The position numbers and the translations under genes were made by a program. Source: Calycina herbarum (taxonomy: Eukaryota > Ascomycota > Leotiomycetes > Helotiales > Pezizellaceae). From it: 64,000 nucleotides of DNA. Each line of letters opens with the position of its first letter. Within the stretch, counting starts at the first letter, position 1. Below the pieces are notes generated by a model. That model was not told where the DNA came from. It did no database searches and worked only from the letters and a program-made list of their open reading frames with translations. Where the stretch lies: contig LLEY01000139.1 in NCBI GenBank assembly GCA_001414485.1, positions 1-64,000 on the forward strand. Reading direction: 5' to 3'. Shown one piece after another: positions 23,695 through 36,145 of this stretch.

Positions 23695-24900
23695 ATGACG
23701 GGCTACGAGAAAGTCGCAAACTTCATGATCGATCATGAGGAGATGGCGGTCTTTAAAAGATTCAAATTCTTGAACATTTTGGACGCTTTGTATCGCCAGG
23801 CTGAGTTGGAGCATCTGGAAGTTGAGATGAAGGGATACATGAAAGCGGGGTTTCCACCTGGGGGAAGCGAGGCGTCCGACTCGGAGGAGGAATTATCAGA
23901 TGGAGAATCGGAATGCCATGTTAGGGATAGCGGGGTATCTGGAATTACAGCCTGTGATGGAGATACAATAGCGGAAAATTCATCAACGGGCGGTGATGCA
24001 ACGGATATTCAAACGAACGGAACGGCAACTTCCCAAGATACACCCTCCAGTAATGGACAAGCGAATAACATACAAATGCAAAGTCTCTCAATGAGATCAT
24101 CAACGCCGCCACCATCGCCGCCACCAATAGCTGCCACGGACTGGTGGTGTCTTGCAAACGAAGACGGGAATAAGGATGCATGGAACACCATGCTAACAGC
24201 CCGACAGAAACTGAAAGAATATAGTCCGTCCGCCCCCTCCCCTCTTTTAGACTTCTCGGTTTTAACCCACCGCAGATGAAACCCTTCTCATCCAAAAACA
24301 ACTGCATGCCAGTCCATCCCCATACAAACATGATTTGTCCTTCTTTCGCACTTGGCTCCAAAGCAAAACCATGGGAAACCGTCCAATCTGGGGTATCGAC
24401 GGAGACATTTGGAAAGACTGCACGCCTGCAGATCTCATAGCTATTGCACCCCCCAAATCCGAGGATCCGCTTGGTCTCTTCGTGCTAAAATCTACCTCGA
24501 CCTGGTGGCATAACTGCATAGGCAAACGAGTAAAGAAACCTGTCGACGAAGAGATGCAATATCTCGAGTACAAAAATGAACGCATCTTGCGAGTTGCTGA
24601 CGGACTGAGTTCCGTACTCTCATCTTTGCTTCTTGTGGTGTCAATCTTGGCGTTACATTTTGTGACGAATATGTTGGTAAGACTGGGTGTGATTGCTATC
24701 TTTACGACCGTGTTTTCGTTTGCTTTGATTTTGGTGACGAATGCGAGGAAGGTGGAGGTTTTTGCTGGGACGACCGCGTAAGTTGAAGCACCATTGGATT
24801 TCGTATCCCGGAAAAACTGCTAACCGCCTATTTTGAATCTAGCTTTGCAGCAGTACAAGTAGTTTTTGTTGGAAGCACTTCTGTCATGTCAGCAAATTGA
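23695..24900 (+). CDS. DUF6594-like membrane protein
   Basis: Exons 23695-24223, 24276-24777 and 24843-24900, with 52- and 65-nt introns, give 362 aa. The N-terminal MTGYEKVANFMIDHEEMAVFKRF, the QAELEHLE segment, the LKEYNETLLIQKQL helix formed across intron 1, and two hydrophobic segments near the C-terminus (LLLVVSILALHFV and the following IAIFTTVFSFALILV) ending in FAAVQVVFVG are the pattern I associate with the fungal DUF6594 family, function unknown. An acidic and Ser/Thr-rich insert (about residues 55-150) is likely disordered. Intron 1 has an unusual GTCCGT donor; the join is supported by restored homology. Confidence 0.85.
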
Positions 24901-25041
24901 TCCGGAGACTGGGAGGAAGTTATCCTAAGCTAAATGAGGCGAGTCGAATATTTCACGCAAAAGAAGTCCGTAGCAAGATTGCAGAGAGTCGTACATTTAA
25001 TTTGATTTCTTTGAAGGTTTGGTTATAGCATATTAGCCTCT

Positions 25042-26677
25042 TCACGTCCTCACGCTGGATTCTCGTCTCCCACTGCCACTCCCACTTCCACCCCTATTAT
25101 TTCGATCGGAATGATCTCGGTCTCTTGTTTCTTTTATTTTGCCCTTTCTCTCTTCCCGCTTTTTCTGCCTCTTCTTCTCCTCAACCTCTTTTCGATGACG
25201 CTCAATATCGTTTTCAAGCTCCTCATCTTCGAGATCTGGATATCACAAGTCAGCACGCACTCCTCATCATCCCGGAAGCTTAAAATCATCGCCACTTACC
25301 TTGATCATTTGCCTGCTGCAAAACCAAAACGGCCCTACTAACAACATCCAAATCCAAACAATCTGGGGTTCCAAGCAATAATCCAAATGCCTGAGCCCTT
25401 TTCAAAACACAAAATGTAGTGGGTGGATATTTATTATTCTCTCCTTCCAGGGTACCCACTTTTCGAAAGAAAAGTTGAACCTTTTGGTCAATGATAGTTC
25501 TTTCTTCTCCTATGCTCGTAATTACAATTCGGCGATCTAATGCGACTGTGGTCAAATTTAAGGCGTCGACAAGATCTGGAGAGATGTAATTTGCACCCGT
25601 GCATTGCGTATCAATTTTCATTGTCGTCTTCTGAGCATGTCTCCAATCTGGGCTTTGACCTGAGTGGAATTCGCACACTTCAACCTTCTTGTCGAAAGGT
25701 TTGCTCATCTACTAACTGTTAGAAGGATGGTTGATTGATCGTAGGTGGGAATTTTCATACCCGATGATCTAGCACAATCACTTGGGGACCAGTAACTTCT
25801 TTTTCGCTATCCCGCTCGGGATCCGGTTCGTCCAGTTTATCAAAATTGTTGTTCGTCTTTAACAATCGTCTCTTGTTCCATATATAGAAAAGTGAGATGG
25901 CTATAGTGAAAAATACACCTCCTAAGGTGGTACCAGTAATAATGCCAGGGTTCAATGCAGTCGTATTGTTTTTCGCTGGGATGTCAGGTGTCGAAGAAGA
26001 ACTGGCAGCTGGCGAGGAAGTGGTTACCGGCATCGGGGAAGCGAGAGTTTTATCTTTATCCGTTGACGAAAGGACGATGCTAGCTGAACTCACGACAGCA
26101 TTTGAGAAAGAGCTCTTCGTGGCCGCATTTATTGGTGAGGGAGTATCAGTCCCATTCGCATCATCAGTGGAGGGCGTCTTAACATTCGCTTCAAGCCATC
26201 AGCATCCTTCCCTGAAAGAAATCTCACAGACATACCAGCAACAGGGGTAGGAGTCGTCCAATAGGTAGTCTGTGTATTCAACACCATTCCTTGACTAGCA
26301 CAATGGCTCTGGATCAAAACCTTTGCCGTTACCACTGGTCGGTACCCAGTATTTGTCTTTATAGTCGGACAAGCTGAGGCGGCGCATACACGAGCATCCG
26401 ACATAACAGAATCGATGCTTTGGCATACACATGTCGCCGGGTTATCGCCCGAGCAGGAGAGCCTACTCGAATACTCGATGCTGTATTTAAGGGCACAACT
26501 TTGAATGCATGGATCTGCGTTCAGATATCCAGCTTCTGCCGTGAAAGGCGTGACTGTTGGTGGGAGTGAGGTAGAGACCGCTGAAGTTGATGTGGTGGGA
26601 GGAGATAAAGCGAGAGAATAGCTCACTATTGTGGCAATAAAAATGGGTGTAGAAAGCATACTATGGGGATGGAGCAC
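25042..26677 (-). CDS. CFEM domain / transmembrane / retropepsin-like fusion protein
   Basis: Four exons (26236-26677, 25761-26188, 25300-25708, 25042-25235) with introns of 47, 52 and 64 nt keep one frame for 490 aa. Order: signal peptide (about 7-24); CFEM domain with eight Cys from Cys57 (PC-x3-C, CxC, then two more and a last Cys); Ser/Thr-rich stalk; one transmembrane helix (about 229-250); a short cytoplasmic tail; a retropepsin-like domain with DTQ at about 323 and FGLLLG; and a basic coiled tail ending in Gly/Ser. The middle intron (GTATGA, CTAAC, TAG) links the membrane protein to the protease-like domain. Alternative: two genes, one ending at 25755 and one starting at ATG 25708. The paralogue at 18948-19741 has an intron at the same place and matches the tail before it, favouring one gene. 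CFEM proteins act at the cell surface or in haem/iron uptake or virulence (family knowledge); the role here is unknown. Confidence 0.72.
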
Positions 26678-28914
26678 TGTGAGCCTGCCCTTAAGCGTGT
26701 GGGAGTGAAACTCAATGAAAACAAAACCAAGGTAAAGACAGACAAATTAAAAAAGAGAGAATGAAAAGAAAGAAAGGGAACGAGGAAAAGAAAAGGATTT
26801 TGTTGGATATCGCAGTAAGCTGTTCCATGGGGTGGCTGAGTGACAGTAAGCGAAGGGCACACAAAAGATTCAATTCTTATGAGGGGTACTTCAATCTCGA
26901 ACTTCCAGATGCTAGAAGGGATATAAGTAACGTGTCACAAAAATATGGTTGCCACGTTTCGGTGTGAATGAATTTCTTTTGAGGGAGGGAACTCTCACCA
27001 ATTTTCGCTTCAGCTGCCCCACCAAAGCAATAAACTTCTTCCAAAGGAGCCGCGATCTTACAGGCGCTGGAGGGCTCACGGAGATAAACGCGAGTTGAAT
27101 GGCCCCCTCTAACATTCTAGACCACTTCAGAATTGTAAACATGCCCTCCATCGAACCTCTTAATTGAATATCGAGGATCGCGCCAAGTACGGCCAAAGTG
27201 TAGTGTGGGGGCCAATTCCAAAGACCATGTAAGATCTTACGTAACCTTAAAAATAAGGTTATAAAATCAACTCTCGATACAGAAATAGTAATGCATATAG
27301 GGCTGGCAAAATTAAGAGGATTATTGAGAATCCTTGAATGCAACTTGCCAACTGCCAGGGCTACCCGCCTCGTAAATGTGCAAGTCATAGTTGCAAACAG
27401 GGCTGTCATTCTCAAAAGGAATTGTTGAGATTCTCAAAGGAAATAATCCCCCGAAATTGAGTCACCAAAATCAACCACCTTCTTTGCCAAAATTTCGACG
27501 TTGAGGGCATGCTTAAGACAGGAAAGGGGGACAAGAGCAATGACATGAACCAAAACAATAGAACAAACAATGCCACCAACTGAACCCACAAATGAATTAT
27601 ACCAGGAGTTTTCCAGGCGCTTCTGCAAGTTCCAGCAATAAACCACATAGCCTTCGTGTCTCAGAGTCAAGCTCCAGGTCGTTCCTTCCCTAAAATAACT
27701 CAGTTCGACCATCAGGGACGATGTCGGGCCTTCGGACCTGCTTCCCACTTCGTGCCGAGCATAGGTAACCCCAAACGATCACCTGTCCCGTCGTCGCTTT
27801 TGTCATGTACTGTCGCGCCTCTTTGCTGTGTCGCGTAGATTCGAGGTCAATGAGGTCGAGGTCGTTCCTGCTCTGACTTGACCCCCTTCATCAACAGCAC
27901 GTGACACTGGGTCGCTCCTTCCTTCTGCCTATTACCTCAAGAATTCCAGGTTGCCACGAAAAGGGTAAGAAAGGGCGATATGACCACTACCGCCGACCTC
28001 TTCATGATGGATGTTATTGAGTTACTCGTAGCTTACTCACAAGTTACTCGCAGCTTACTCGCGAGTAACCCACGAGTAACCCACGGCTTACTCGCAAACA
28101 GCTTGCACTATACCTGGACAGTACACAAAATACCAAGGGCATCTATTTAAGAGCAAGTATACAAAATACATTCACCAATTATAATATTAACCAATTATGT
28201 TACTATGTTATAGTATCAAACCGCGAGTCTAGTAAATTCAACCATCACATTATTTGACAATTCCTAGATTAATTAAGTTGATTAAATAAAGTCCGGGACG
28301 TTCTTAAAGGTAAAGAGAACAGGCACTTATCCAAGTGAACATTGATTTGATTTAACTATACTAGAAAGTCTAAAATACTCGCGTTAGCTATCTAAACAGA
28401 GTATAAGTAGAATAAACTCATAGCAAGTTTAGAGTATGTTCAAACAGAATGGATCAATATTAAATACAGATCAAAGTAAGAGGACATGGTTATCTAAATC
28501 GCGATTTCAGGAAACATAGCACCGTTGCTATTTTTAGTACTAGCAATGTGATAAAAACAGAAGAACTGACCCTCAAAATAACAAGGTCCTAAAGGTACAT
28601 ACAACCCAAGAAATCCTCTCCTCCCTCAAAACCAAGGAAACGTTACAACTAAACTGTATTTGGGAGTACCATCCATCAAACAAGTGACAATGCACACGTA
28701 AACCCCAATCCCCCTCTTTCCAGCCGGGCGGAAAACTAAGTTCTCGACCTCAAAACTAGGGTAATCTTACAACCCACGAGAAGATTGGAAGAATTTCAAT
28801 GTCAAAACCGAAAATATATATGGTGGTATGGCGGCTCTGCCCCCGCATTCATTGCAATACTTCGATTCCCAACCCACGTAAGCAAGCCCACGACCACACC
28901 TCTAAACCAGCACC
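26678..28914. other. Intergenic, possible hypothetical membrane ORFs
   Basis: Minus-strand frames 27434-27748 and 26912-27415 are consecutive but in different frames; the first contains a hydrophobic segment (about 27540-27590). They could be exons of an unrecognised membrane protein, but I found no convincing splice pair or known motif, so no gene is called. 28130-28560 is AT-rich and carries the dispersed motif at 28225-28294. Confidence 0.35.
28019..28095. repeat. Cluster of short direct and inverted repeats
   Basis: Units GTTACTCG and GCTTACTCGC recur in direct order, then GAGTAACCCAC appears twice in inverted order. The centre is the perfect palindrome TTACTCGCGAGTAA. Function unknown. 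Confidence 0.75.
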
Positions 28915-30543
28915 TCACTCCCCCTCCCCAGCACCAGTATGCAGCCGTCCTAAAAACTTCTTCCCCATCCTCTCCTCACTAACCAAAAACGCGCGCGGAA
29001 ACTTCTCCTCTCCATCTCCCTCCGTTCCTTCAATCATCCTAACAACTTCCCCTCCACACTCCCAACACATAACCATTCCATGTCCCAAGAAACCCGCCGA
29101 AATAAACAACCCTTCCTCCCCCGGGACCTTCCCAATAAATGGATAGCCATCAGGTGTATACCCCATAATGCCAGTCCATTCCCTTCTAACCCTCCCGCCA
29201 CCTGAACCAACCGAACCAACCGAACCAGCCTGATCTTCCCCCCATGCCTCTCCGAAGTAACTCACCAGAGTCTCCTTCAGATACTTACTGATTATAGGGT
29301 TGGTGCTAGAATCATCCGTCGTCCCATACTCCTCCAACCCCTCATTTGGAGCTTGAACGAGACCACCGCCTATAATGATATCCCCCGGATACGGACTCCC
29401 CTTCGGTCTAGGAATCATGTACTCATATCCATTCCCATAAATAAACGAATACGTCGTCCCCAACCCCCCAGACCCCTCACCCAAACCACCAGGCATCCCC
29501 AACCCAGGCCTCTGAGCAGTAACCTGTCCCCTCAAAGGAACAATGGCCCCCTGAAATCTCGGCATAAGAAAGGGAGTATAAGCATTAGTAGCCAACACAA
29601 CATTCCTCGCTGTGATAATACCTTGAGGGGTCTGGAGAATCCAGAGATTTGTTGGGGTTCTGTAGAGGGAGAGGACTGGTGTTTGTGTGTACAACTCGAG
29701 TCCCTTCTCCAAACAGAGTTTGAGAACCCCGATAACGAAGAGGTAGGCGGATATACTCCCCGCTAAATAACTCACCGCCCCTTTCACACTTTCCCCGGAA
29801 ACGCTTGTCCCTTGTGCCAAAAATTTCTCGCGGGCTTGAGAGGGTGTCCAGAGATGGTATCGAGCTATTCCTTCTTCGTCCCCGGGTTCTGTGAAATGAG
29901 ATTTGATAAGGGAAACTGCCTCAAGACAACGTGCCCATTGTTTGTCATCGTATATTATATCCACCGTATCGCATAATCTACTCTCGCAGGGTATGGAGTG
30001 CCGAGCGGCGAAATCGTGAGTTGCGAGGATATTCTTGTATTCTAGACGGGCTATCTTGCTTGCTTCTGCAACACCGAGGGAGTCGAGGTTGGAGGGGAAG
30101 GAGCGGTAGGAGGCTGCTTTTGTGTGGCCGCCTGTTTGTTCTTATCAGTCTCTCTTCGCTTTCATTTTCTCTGGTTGAAGAGAGGCTAGAGGCAAGAAGG
30201 GGAATAAGGGGAGAGGGGAGAAGAAAAGATACACACCATTCCTGCCACTAGCCCCCGAACAAGTCTGTCTAGCTTCCAACATCACAACCCTTTTCTTCTT
30301 TCCTCCATCTCCCGTTTCCCCATCACCTGTTTCCCCATCACCCCCCTTCTCCAGTAGTCCCCAAGCTATCCTAGCACCACTGATTCCACTCCCTATGATC
30401 ACCGTATCGACCACCTCTAAATGTGACGGAAGAGATTTATTGCTTTGATAATCTGTGAGCAAGGGATCGGGAGGATCTTGCCAGTAGCTTGTTGTTGGGT
30501 GTGGATGGGGGAGGGTGACGGGGATTTGTGCGCGGGCTTCCAT
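28915..30543 (-). CDS. FAD-dependent amine oxidase-like protein (DAO fold)
   Basis: Exons 30237-30543 and 28915-30131 with a 105-nt intron (GTGTGT to AAACAG) give 507 aa. The Rossmann motif VIIGSGISGARIAW (G51xG53xxG56) binds FAD; the C-terminal GYTPDGYPFIGKVPGEEGLF and SAGFLGHGM complete the D-amino-acid oxidase/glycine oxidase fold typical of fungal proteins annotated as oxidoreductases. The substrate is probably an amine or amino acid; the exact one is not readable. The start MEARAQIP is chosen because the family usually begins a few residues before TTSYWQ; the frame is open upstream to about 30725 but has no ATG. A GDGETGDGETGDGG insert near residues 68-80 looks like a small in-frame repeat expansion. 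Confidence 0.88.
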
Positions 30544-31437
30544 TTTCTTGGGTTCTGGGAGGTTGCTGTCTGCGAGACTGTGTTTGAGAGAGAGGAGAGA
30601 GGACGTGGAAAGAGGAAAGGAAATGGGAGGATACTTGGAGAGTGGAGGGGTAGTAGGATGATGAGAAGAGTGGAGGGCATTCAATTGCGTATCAATTGAG
30701 GGGTTGTCCAATTGTTTGCTCGACGGCTAGAATTCTTGTGCAACCAGCCCTGAAACGCGAGAAATAGAAGAGAGAAATACAAATTGAGGAACGGGTGAGA
30801 ATAGACCTAAATTGCAGATATGCCTACCTGCTGTGTTCTTGTTATCGTTGTCGCCTGGTGTTGAGCTTTGAAATTGCAAGCGTGGGGGCGGAACGCATCT
30901 CCAGTTTCGCATGGACCTGCTGCATTGGGGATCGTGAGATTTTGGGTCAGTCGCTTCATCAAATCCTTCGCACAGAAATCTCTTTTCTAGACAACACCAC
31001 ACCTTGGAAAGACCCTCCGCTCGAGTCAAAACCCGCATTCCACGGTACCACATCAGGGAAATGTCATAAATCACCAATCCTCCGCAAAATCGCCAACAAA
31101 CGACATCACAATCGACGAAGAAAATGTAGAGAACGAATAATTGCAGCAAGATAAACTATCTAAGCAAAAGCCAGTAAAAGTACAACCAGCCATGAAGACA
31201 GCTTTCCCACTCCATGAAGTTCCCTAATCCGGTATGTAATCCCATGTCATCTCAATGTCATCAGAAAAAGAGAAGAGAAATCCCTCAGCGTGCCAGCCGG
31301 GTAATGTCAAGAAGTATTTGCCACCAATTCCCCATTGCTAGCCAGCAAACAAAGCAAGAAAACGCAAATATGTTATCGTATCATATCAAAGACTGTAGAA
31401 ACAGTTTGATGAAAGTATGCTCCATGAGGGGAGAAAC
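30544..31437. other. Intergenic between two minus-strand genes
   Basis: Holds the promoter of the FAD oxidoreductase and the 3' UTR of the DUF6699-like gene. Open frames on both strands (for example 30727-31149 and 30795-31154) overlap and show no protein features. Nothing else is seen. Confidence 0.5.
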
Positions 31438-32281
31438 TTAGAGTTCGGCACCTTCTTGGCCTTTCTTTCCCTTCTTCTTGGGTTGTGGTGCGCCTTCCTT
31501 CTTGCAGTGGACGATGAGACGGGTCCATGACTCTTCCTTGTCCCATTCGAAGCCCGCTAGGACTGGGTTCTCTAGTTCGTCGTCTGCCTGTTGTTAGAAA
31601 GATAATTAGCATTTGTCTTGACAGCACAAGGTCAACGGGGAGTTGGAGAGAAAGAGGCGTCATACCTTCTTTCGGTATTGCTTGTAGATTGCATCCAGTG
31701 CATCCTTGATGGTTACCCCCTTCATATTTCGTGCGGTTACCTCGAGACCCAGTGGGAAGTGTAGGTCAATCTTCTTGACGGGTGGTGTGGTGAGGTGTTT
31801 CTTGAGGGCGGCCTTTTCTGGCTCATCCAACCCCATTGGGGACTTGTTGATACGCCTGGAGGAAGAACATATCAGCTTATGATCGATCAAAGGATATTCA
31901 CCCAAGTGGGTGTTTGTTTTGGAAAGCGGGGTAATTGACGCAATTCAGGGATAGTGAGTGCTATCTTACCAGTTCAGCTTTTGCGTCTCCTTTGCAATTA
32001 GCAGCTCAGTTCCCTCGGCCTCTGTATCACATTGCTTGTCAGTATTGAGATGGATGGGATTGATCCGGATGATCCGAAGATGTATGCTAAACGGCGAGGC
32101 TGGGATGGAGTGACTTACCCAGGTCATTGATGTTGTATACGCCAGGAACACTCGAGCTTGCTCTTCGCTTCTCCTTTGGTGCTTCCTTTGCAGCGGCATC
32201 TTTAGGAGGGCTTGACGAGAGACCTTGAACGGCGGAGTCGACCTTGGATAAAGGTGTTGGTGCTGATTCGGCTGCCGACAT
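31438..32281 (-). CDS. Small conserved protein, DUF6699-like
   Basis: Four exons (32119-32281, 31970-32021, 31666-31855, 31438-31587) with introns of 97, 114 and 78 nt give 184 aa. After a disordered Ser/Ala/Lys-rich N-terminus comes a compact domain: NWRINKSPMGLDEPEK, then VKKIDLHFPLGLEVTARN, VTIKDALDAIYKQYRKK and LAGFEWDKEESWTRLIVH. This order resembles DUF6699 proteins of fungi, whose function is unknown; the family name is from memory. The C-terminus is Lys-rich. The four-exon structure and strong codon coherence suggest an expressed gene. Confidence 0.85.
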
Positions 32282-35200
32282 GTCGTGGGTTGGGTCGTTT
32301 GACGTTGTACTGGAAGGTAGTAGGTCAAGAGTAGCTGGATCTTACGATTGCTTTCGTAAGATGTTGGATGATTGATGTGTTGTGTTGTTGTAGTTGGACT
32401 GTGATGGAAACAGAAGAGGATGTTGATGGGAAGGAGGAGAGAAGAGATCAGGTACGGGCAGTATTAAGGGAATCGGAGAGTTTCATTGATGCCAGGTCGG
32501 GCGGGGTCGCTCACGTGGTGGCCGCATAACCATCACGACTTGCAGGGGTGCGGCCCTCCCTTGGACAGAAGCATCTGACGATTTGTGGAATGACGGGAAT
32601 GACGACTCCCAATCACTTCATCACTCCATCAAAGCATAATTCCCGCCGTTAACCGCTCCCTCAATTGTGTATATCAACTCGCTCCTTCCTCTTTGTTGCT
32701 CTCTATTGTCCTTGCTATCGTTCTTCACTCATTCACGACTTCCCCTCATCAAAACGGCCCCCAAACCCGGGGAGCTCACTGGCCTTGGCAGGTGACCCAC
32801 TTCAGCTACGAAATGCGGGGAACCCGGAAGGGTCGGCCAGTCTGGGGTAAACCCGCCAGCCATCAACTTCACGCATCATGCTTCAATAACTCCACTTCGC
32901 CCAACGCCAAACATTCACTCGTTTCGTAATTATGGATTTAGAACGAAGCTACGGTTTGGCATATGGCATCGAGGACATTCACGACTTTGATCATATGACC
33001 CAGCGCCCTTTTGCCGGAATTGTTCAATACATTGCTATTGTATTCTCTAGCACAGTGACTAACTGGTTTCTAGTAATCTGGAATGTTTGATCAGCATCGC
33101 TAAACTCGAACTGACTTGGATAGCGAAAGAGGATATACGAAGTCGTATTTTTCGGAAGTTTTTTTGGGGAGTACTTATTGGTGGTCCGCAAAAGGGAAGA
33201 GGGTGGGGAGATTCAAGGCTGGGTATAAATCAAAGGGATTCAAATGAGGCGTTCATTGGGAGTATTTAAGGGGAGAGGTCTTGTGTTGTGTTTGTTACAG
33301 AGAGTGGAGAAGGAAAAACATGTTACTTCGTCTCTAGCGAAATAAACGTTAAACAGGGGGGTCACTTTATATACTTTTCAGGGGTTTTTTGGTAGCATAA
33401 GACATCGGAAATGTGGCAATTGCCCCATTTAGATAACCCTTATTACGCCTGGGTTGAAGAGGTTTATAATGGGGGGCCTACGGTTTGCAAGCGTAGACCT
33501 TCTCAATTACATTGAAGCATACAAAGCATTTTGGTTACTTCTACCCCGCCACGATGGACTTTTCTTTCATTCCAGTAGAAACGATACCTGTTGTTAATCA
33601 TCGTGTGTTGCAAAGAATAATTTACAACATCTACTTATCCAGTCGTAAAACAAATTCCTTCAAGTATCACCTCTCAATTCAACCCCCAGCTCTCATACTT
33701 CGACTGTAACTCTACATCAAGCAACTTTACCAAAACCACCCACAGTTCTTTGCAAACCCGGAACTCTCGTAAATAAGAACGGAAACCACTCTCCTCTGAA
33801 CCTTCAACTATCAGAGATTTACGCTTCTGAGAGAAGTTCATGATAAATAAGACTCTTCATCCATTGCTGTGACGTTCTGAGAAAAAAAGACGAAGATCCT
33901 ATCGTTATACTCTTTGTTTGGAGAGGATTCTTAGGGCGGGCAGTCTTCAGCGAATGCTCAGAAACTATTTCCCCTCAGACATTATAGTCAAGTATCGAAA
34001 GGCCTTCTGCAAATACCGGAATGCGCATTTGAATTTGGGCTTTGGTATTCGACGGCAGAGCGGTCTTTGGCAGCAATTGAGCCATTCCTTGTTTTCTTTT
34101 TGCTGGGTGTGATAAATGTTTGCCAAAACGTAAGTAATTGTCTAGTTCTAGGCCCGGTATCTCGTGTATGTGGTACTTGCTACTTGGGTTCTGCTGGTTG
34201 GAAGAATTGTTAAAGCAGGTTTTGTCTCGACTTCGGTTTTCGCGAAAAGGGTTGTTGAGAAGATGGCGCGTATTTATACACCACTTGTCGCCGTTTGAAG
34301 GTAGTAGTCAGTATTTAACATCTTGACGCTCAGATAATTCTTCATCTAGAAGCGTAAGAAAGCATTGTAAGAGTAGACCTTCTTAATCGTAGTAATTAAT
34401 TCTACCCTACGTTTTCTACTACTCTTCCTGTATTGTGTAAATCATAGCTTCTAGATGTTTATTCTTGGTCTCTTGTAGAAGTCGTTCAAAATTTGCTTCT
34501 CGGCCTTCCCCACACATCACCAACTTCCCAAGAACTTATGATTCCAAGAAAAGTTTATGATAAATAGGTAACTTGGTTTCCTAACTTCAACATACCCAGA
34601 AGTCTCATAGCCAATCAAGAAAGACCTATTCGCGTGGAACGACTCCGTGAGAAGGGACCTCAGGAAAATGCTGTCAGAATACCGCCCTCCTGCTTGAACT
34701 TGAGACTATGGTCAAGCACCAGGAGAAATTCTACAGATACCAGAATTTAAAATTTGAATCGAGGTTTCGTGTTCGAAAGCGGGATATTATTCGGCAGCAA
34801 ATGAAACTCTCTTCTTTGGCTTCTTGTTGTGTCCAATAAATTATTCCTGAACAATTCATTTAAACAACTACATCTTGTCTTCATGGCGATAGTAGGTAGT
34901 CAAGAAATATCAACGGACTTTATTGATCTACCAAACACCATTGTCCTAACACTTTTTCTCCTTTTAGTTGAGTGGGGTATGAATTCATTAGCGAGCATTC
35001 TCTTATGGCTCTTCGCCACGAGATATTTCGTGTAATAAACATTTGAGAGGTTGCTACTGAATTGATGATTAGAATGAGATACCACTTGCATATTCTTGAA
35101 TACTAAAGCTTTATTCCAGATCAAAAATGATGTTTAGAATAAGCCATAGAGGGTAAATAGTGGAAGATCATATGTACTTTTCAGCACACCGTTTCCGGGA

Positions 35201-36145
35201 AGCAGAAGCCGAAGAACAGAAAACCACTTCTGACATCTATGAATCGGCTGGATTCTCATAACTCAACATTATGTTCTTAGTTATAAAACCCTTGCGACAT
35301 ATTTTTCAAACAGCACCCTTTTTGGTGTGCTTAAATAGTAACCGTCTCTTGCCAAGTTCCTTGAATCAAGACCAAACAAAGGATGACTGCAATTTCACAG
35401 CAATGCTGAAATCTTCTCAAGGATAAACTCCTCAGCCCCAGCTTAGTCTAAGAAATTCGATGTAGGTACAACGGGTGCATGTCCACATATCAGCACAAAG
35501 TCTCTTCTTCTCCGGGACTTTGTAAGAATTCGACAATAGGAAGATTTTCGACAACAAATGACTCCATACTGTTAAGAGCTGAAAGTAGTTTGCGCTATCC
35601 TTCCTTCAGTGCTTGATTTGTTTCCTCTCAGCCTTTGCATGATACTCACGAACCTCCGATACTATCCCAAGACTGCTCGGCATTGGCTCCTTGCCAACGT
35701 CCCCTGATAAAGCATCTGCCTTTGTTGTTTCGCCTGAGGTGGGAATCATGGATCCGAGAGTCTATTTATGTGCGGGTTGGATGTTGGTTGATGAGGTTCG
35801 AGGGAGTGGAGGAGTGGGGGAGGTGGTGGTTTGGTTTGTATGAAACAGTATCAAGTTCTCTTCCTTTTTGTTGATTCGTTATAGTATGCTTTATTCACCA
35901 ATCGCTGAATATACGAAACCAGCCCGGCTACAAATGCGAGACTTGAGCTAAAAGCTCCGAGTTGTTCTAAACACTCTCAAGCAAACAAATATCACCTAGG
36001 CAAGTGCCTATCTTCAAAATAAATTCAAACATAGACCTCAACTGGTGCCTTTGCCACCTTCTAGGTGAACCACAACAACTTTCCCAAAAGCCTCAAGAAT
36101 GGTGCCTAGAAATTGAAATTTACAGTCATTCAAAACCGAGAAGCG

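Noticed and set aside
26912..27748. Two consecutive minus-strand frames with a hydrophobic segment
   Set aside because: No splice pair joins them convincingly, and no motif was recognised; kept only as a note in the intergenic entry.
28799..29766. Plus-strand Pro/Arg-rich frames over the FAD oxidoreductase
   Set aside because: Antisense shadows of a well-supported gene.
35635..35874. 79-codon frame in the gene desert
   Set aside because: No motif, no splice context; length is within chance expectation.
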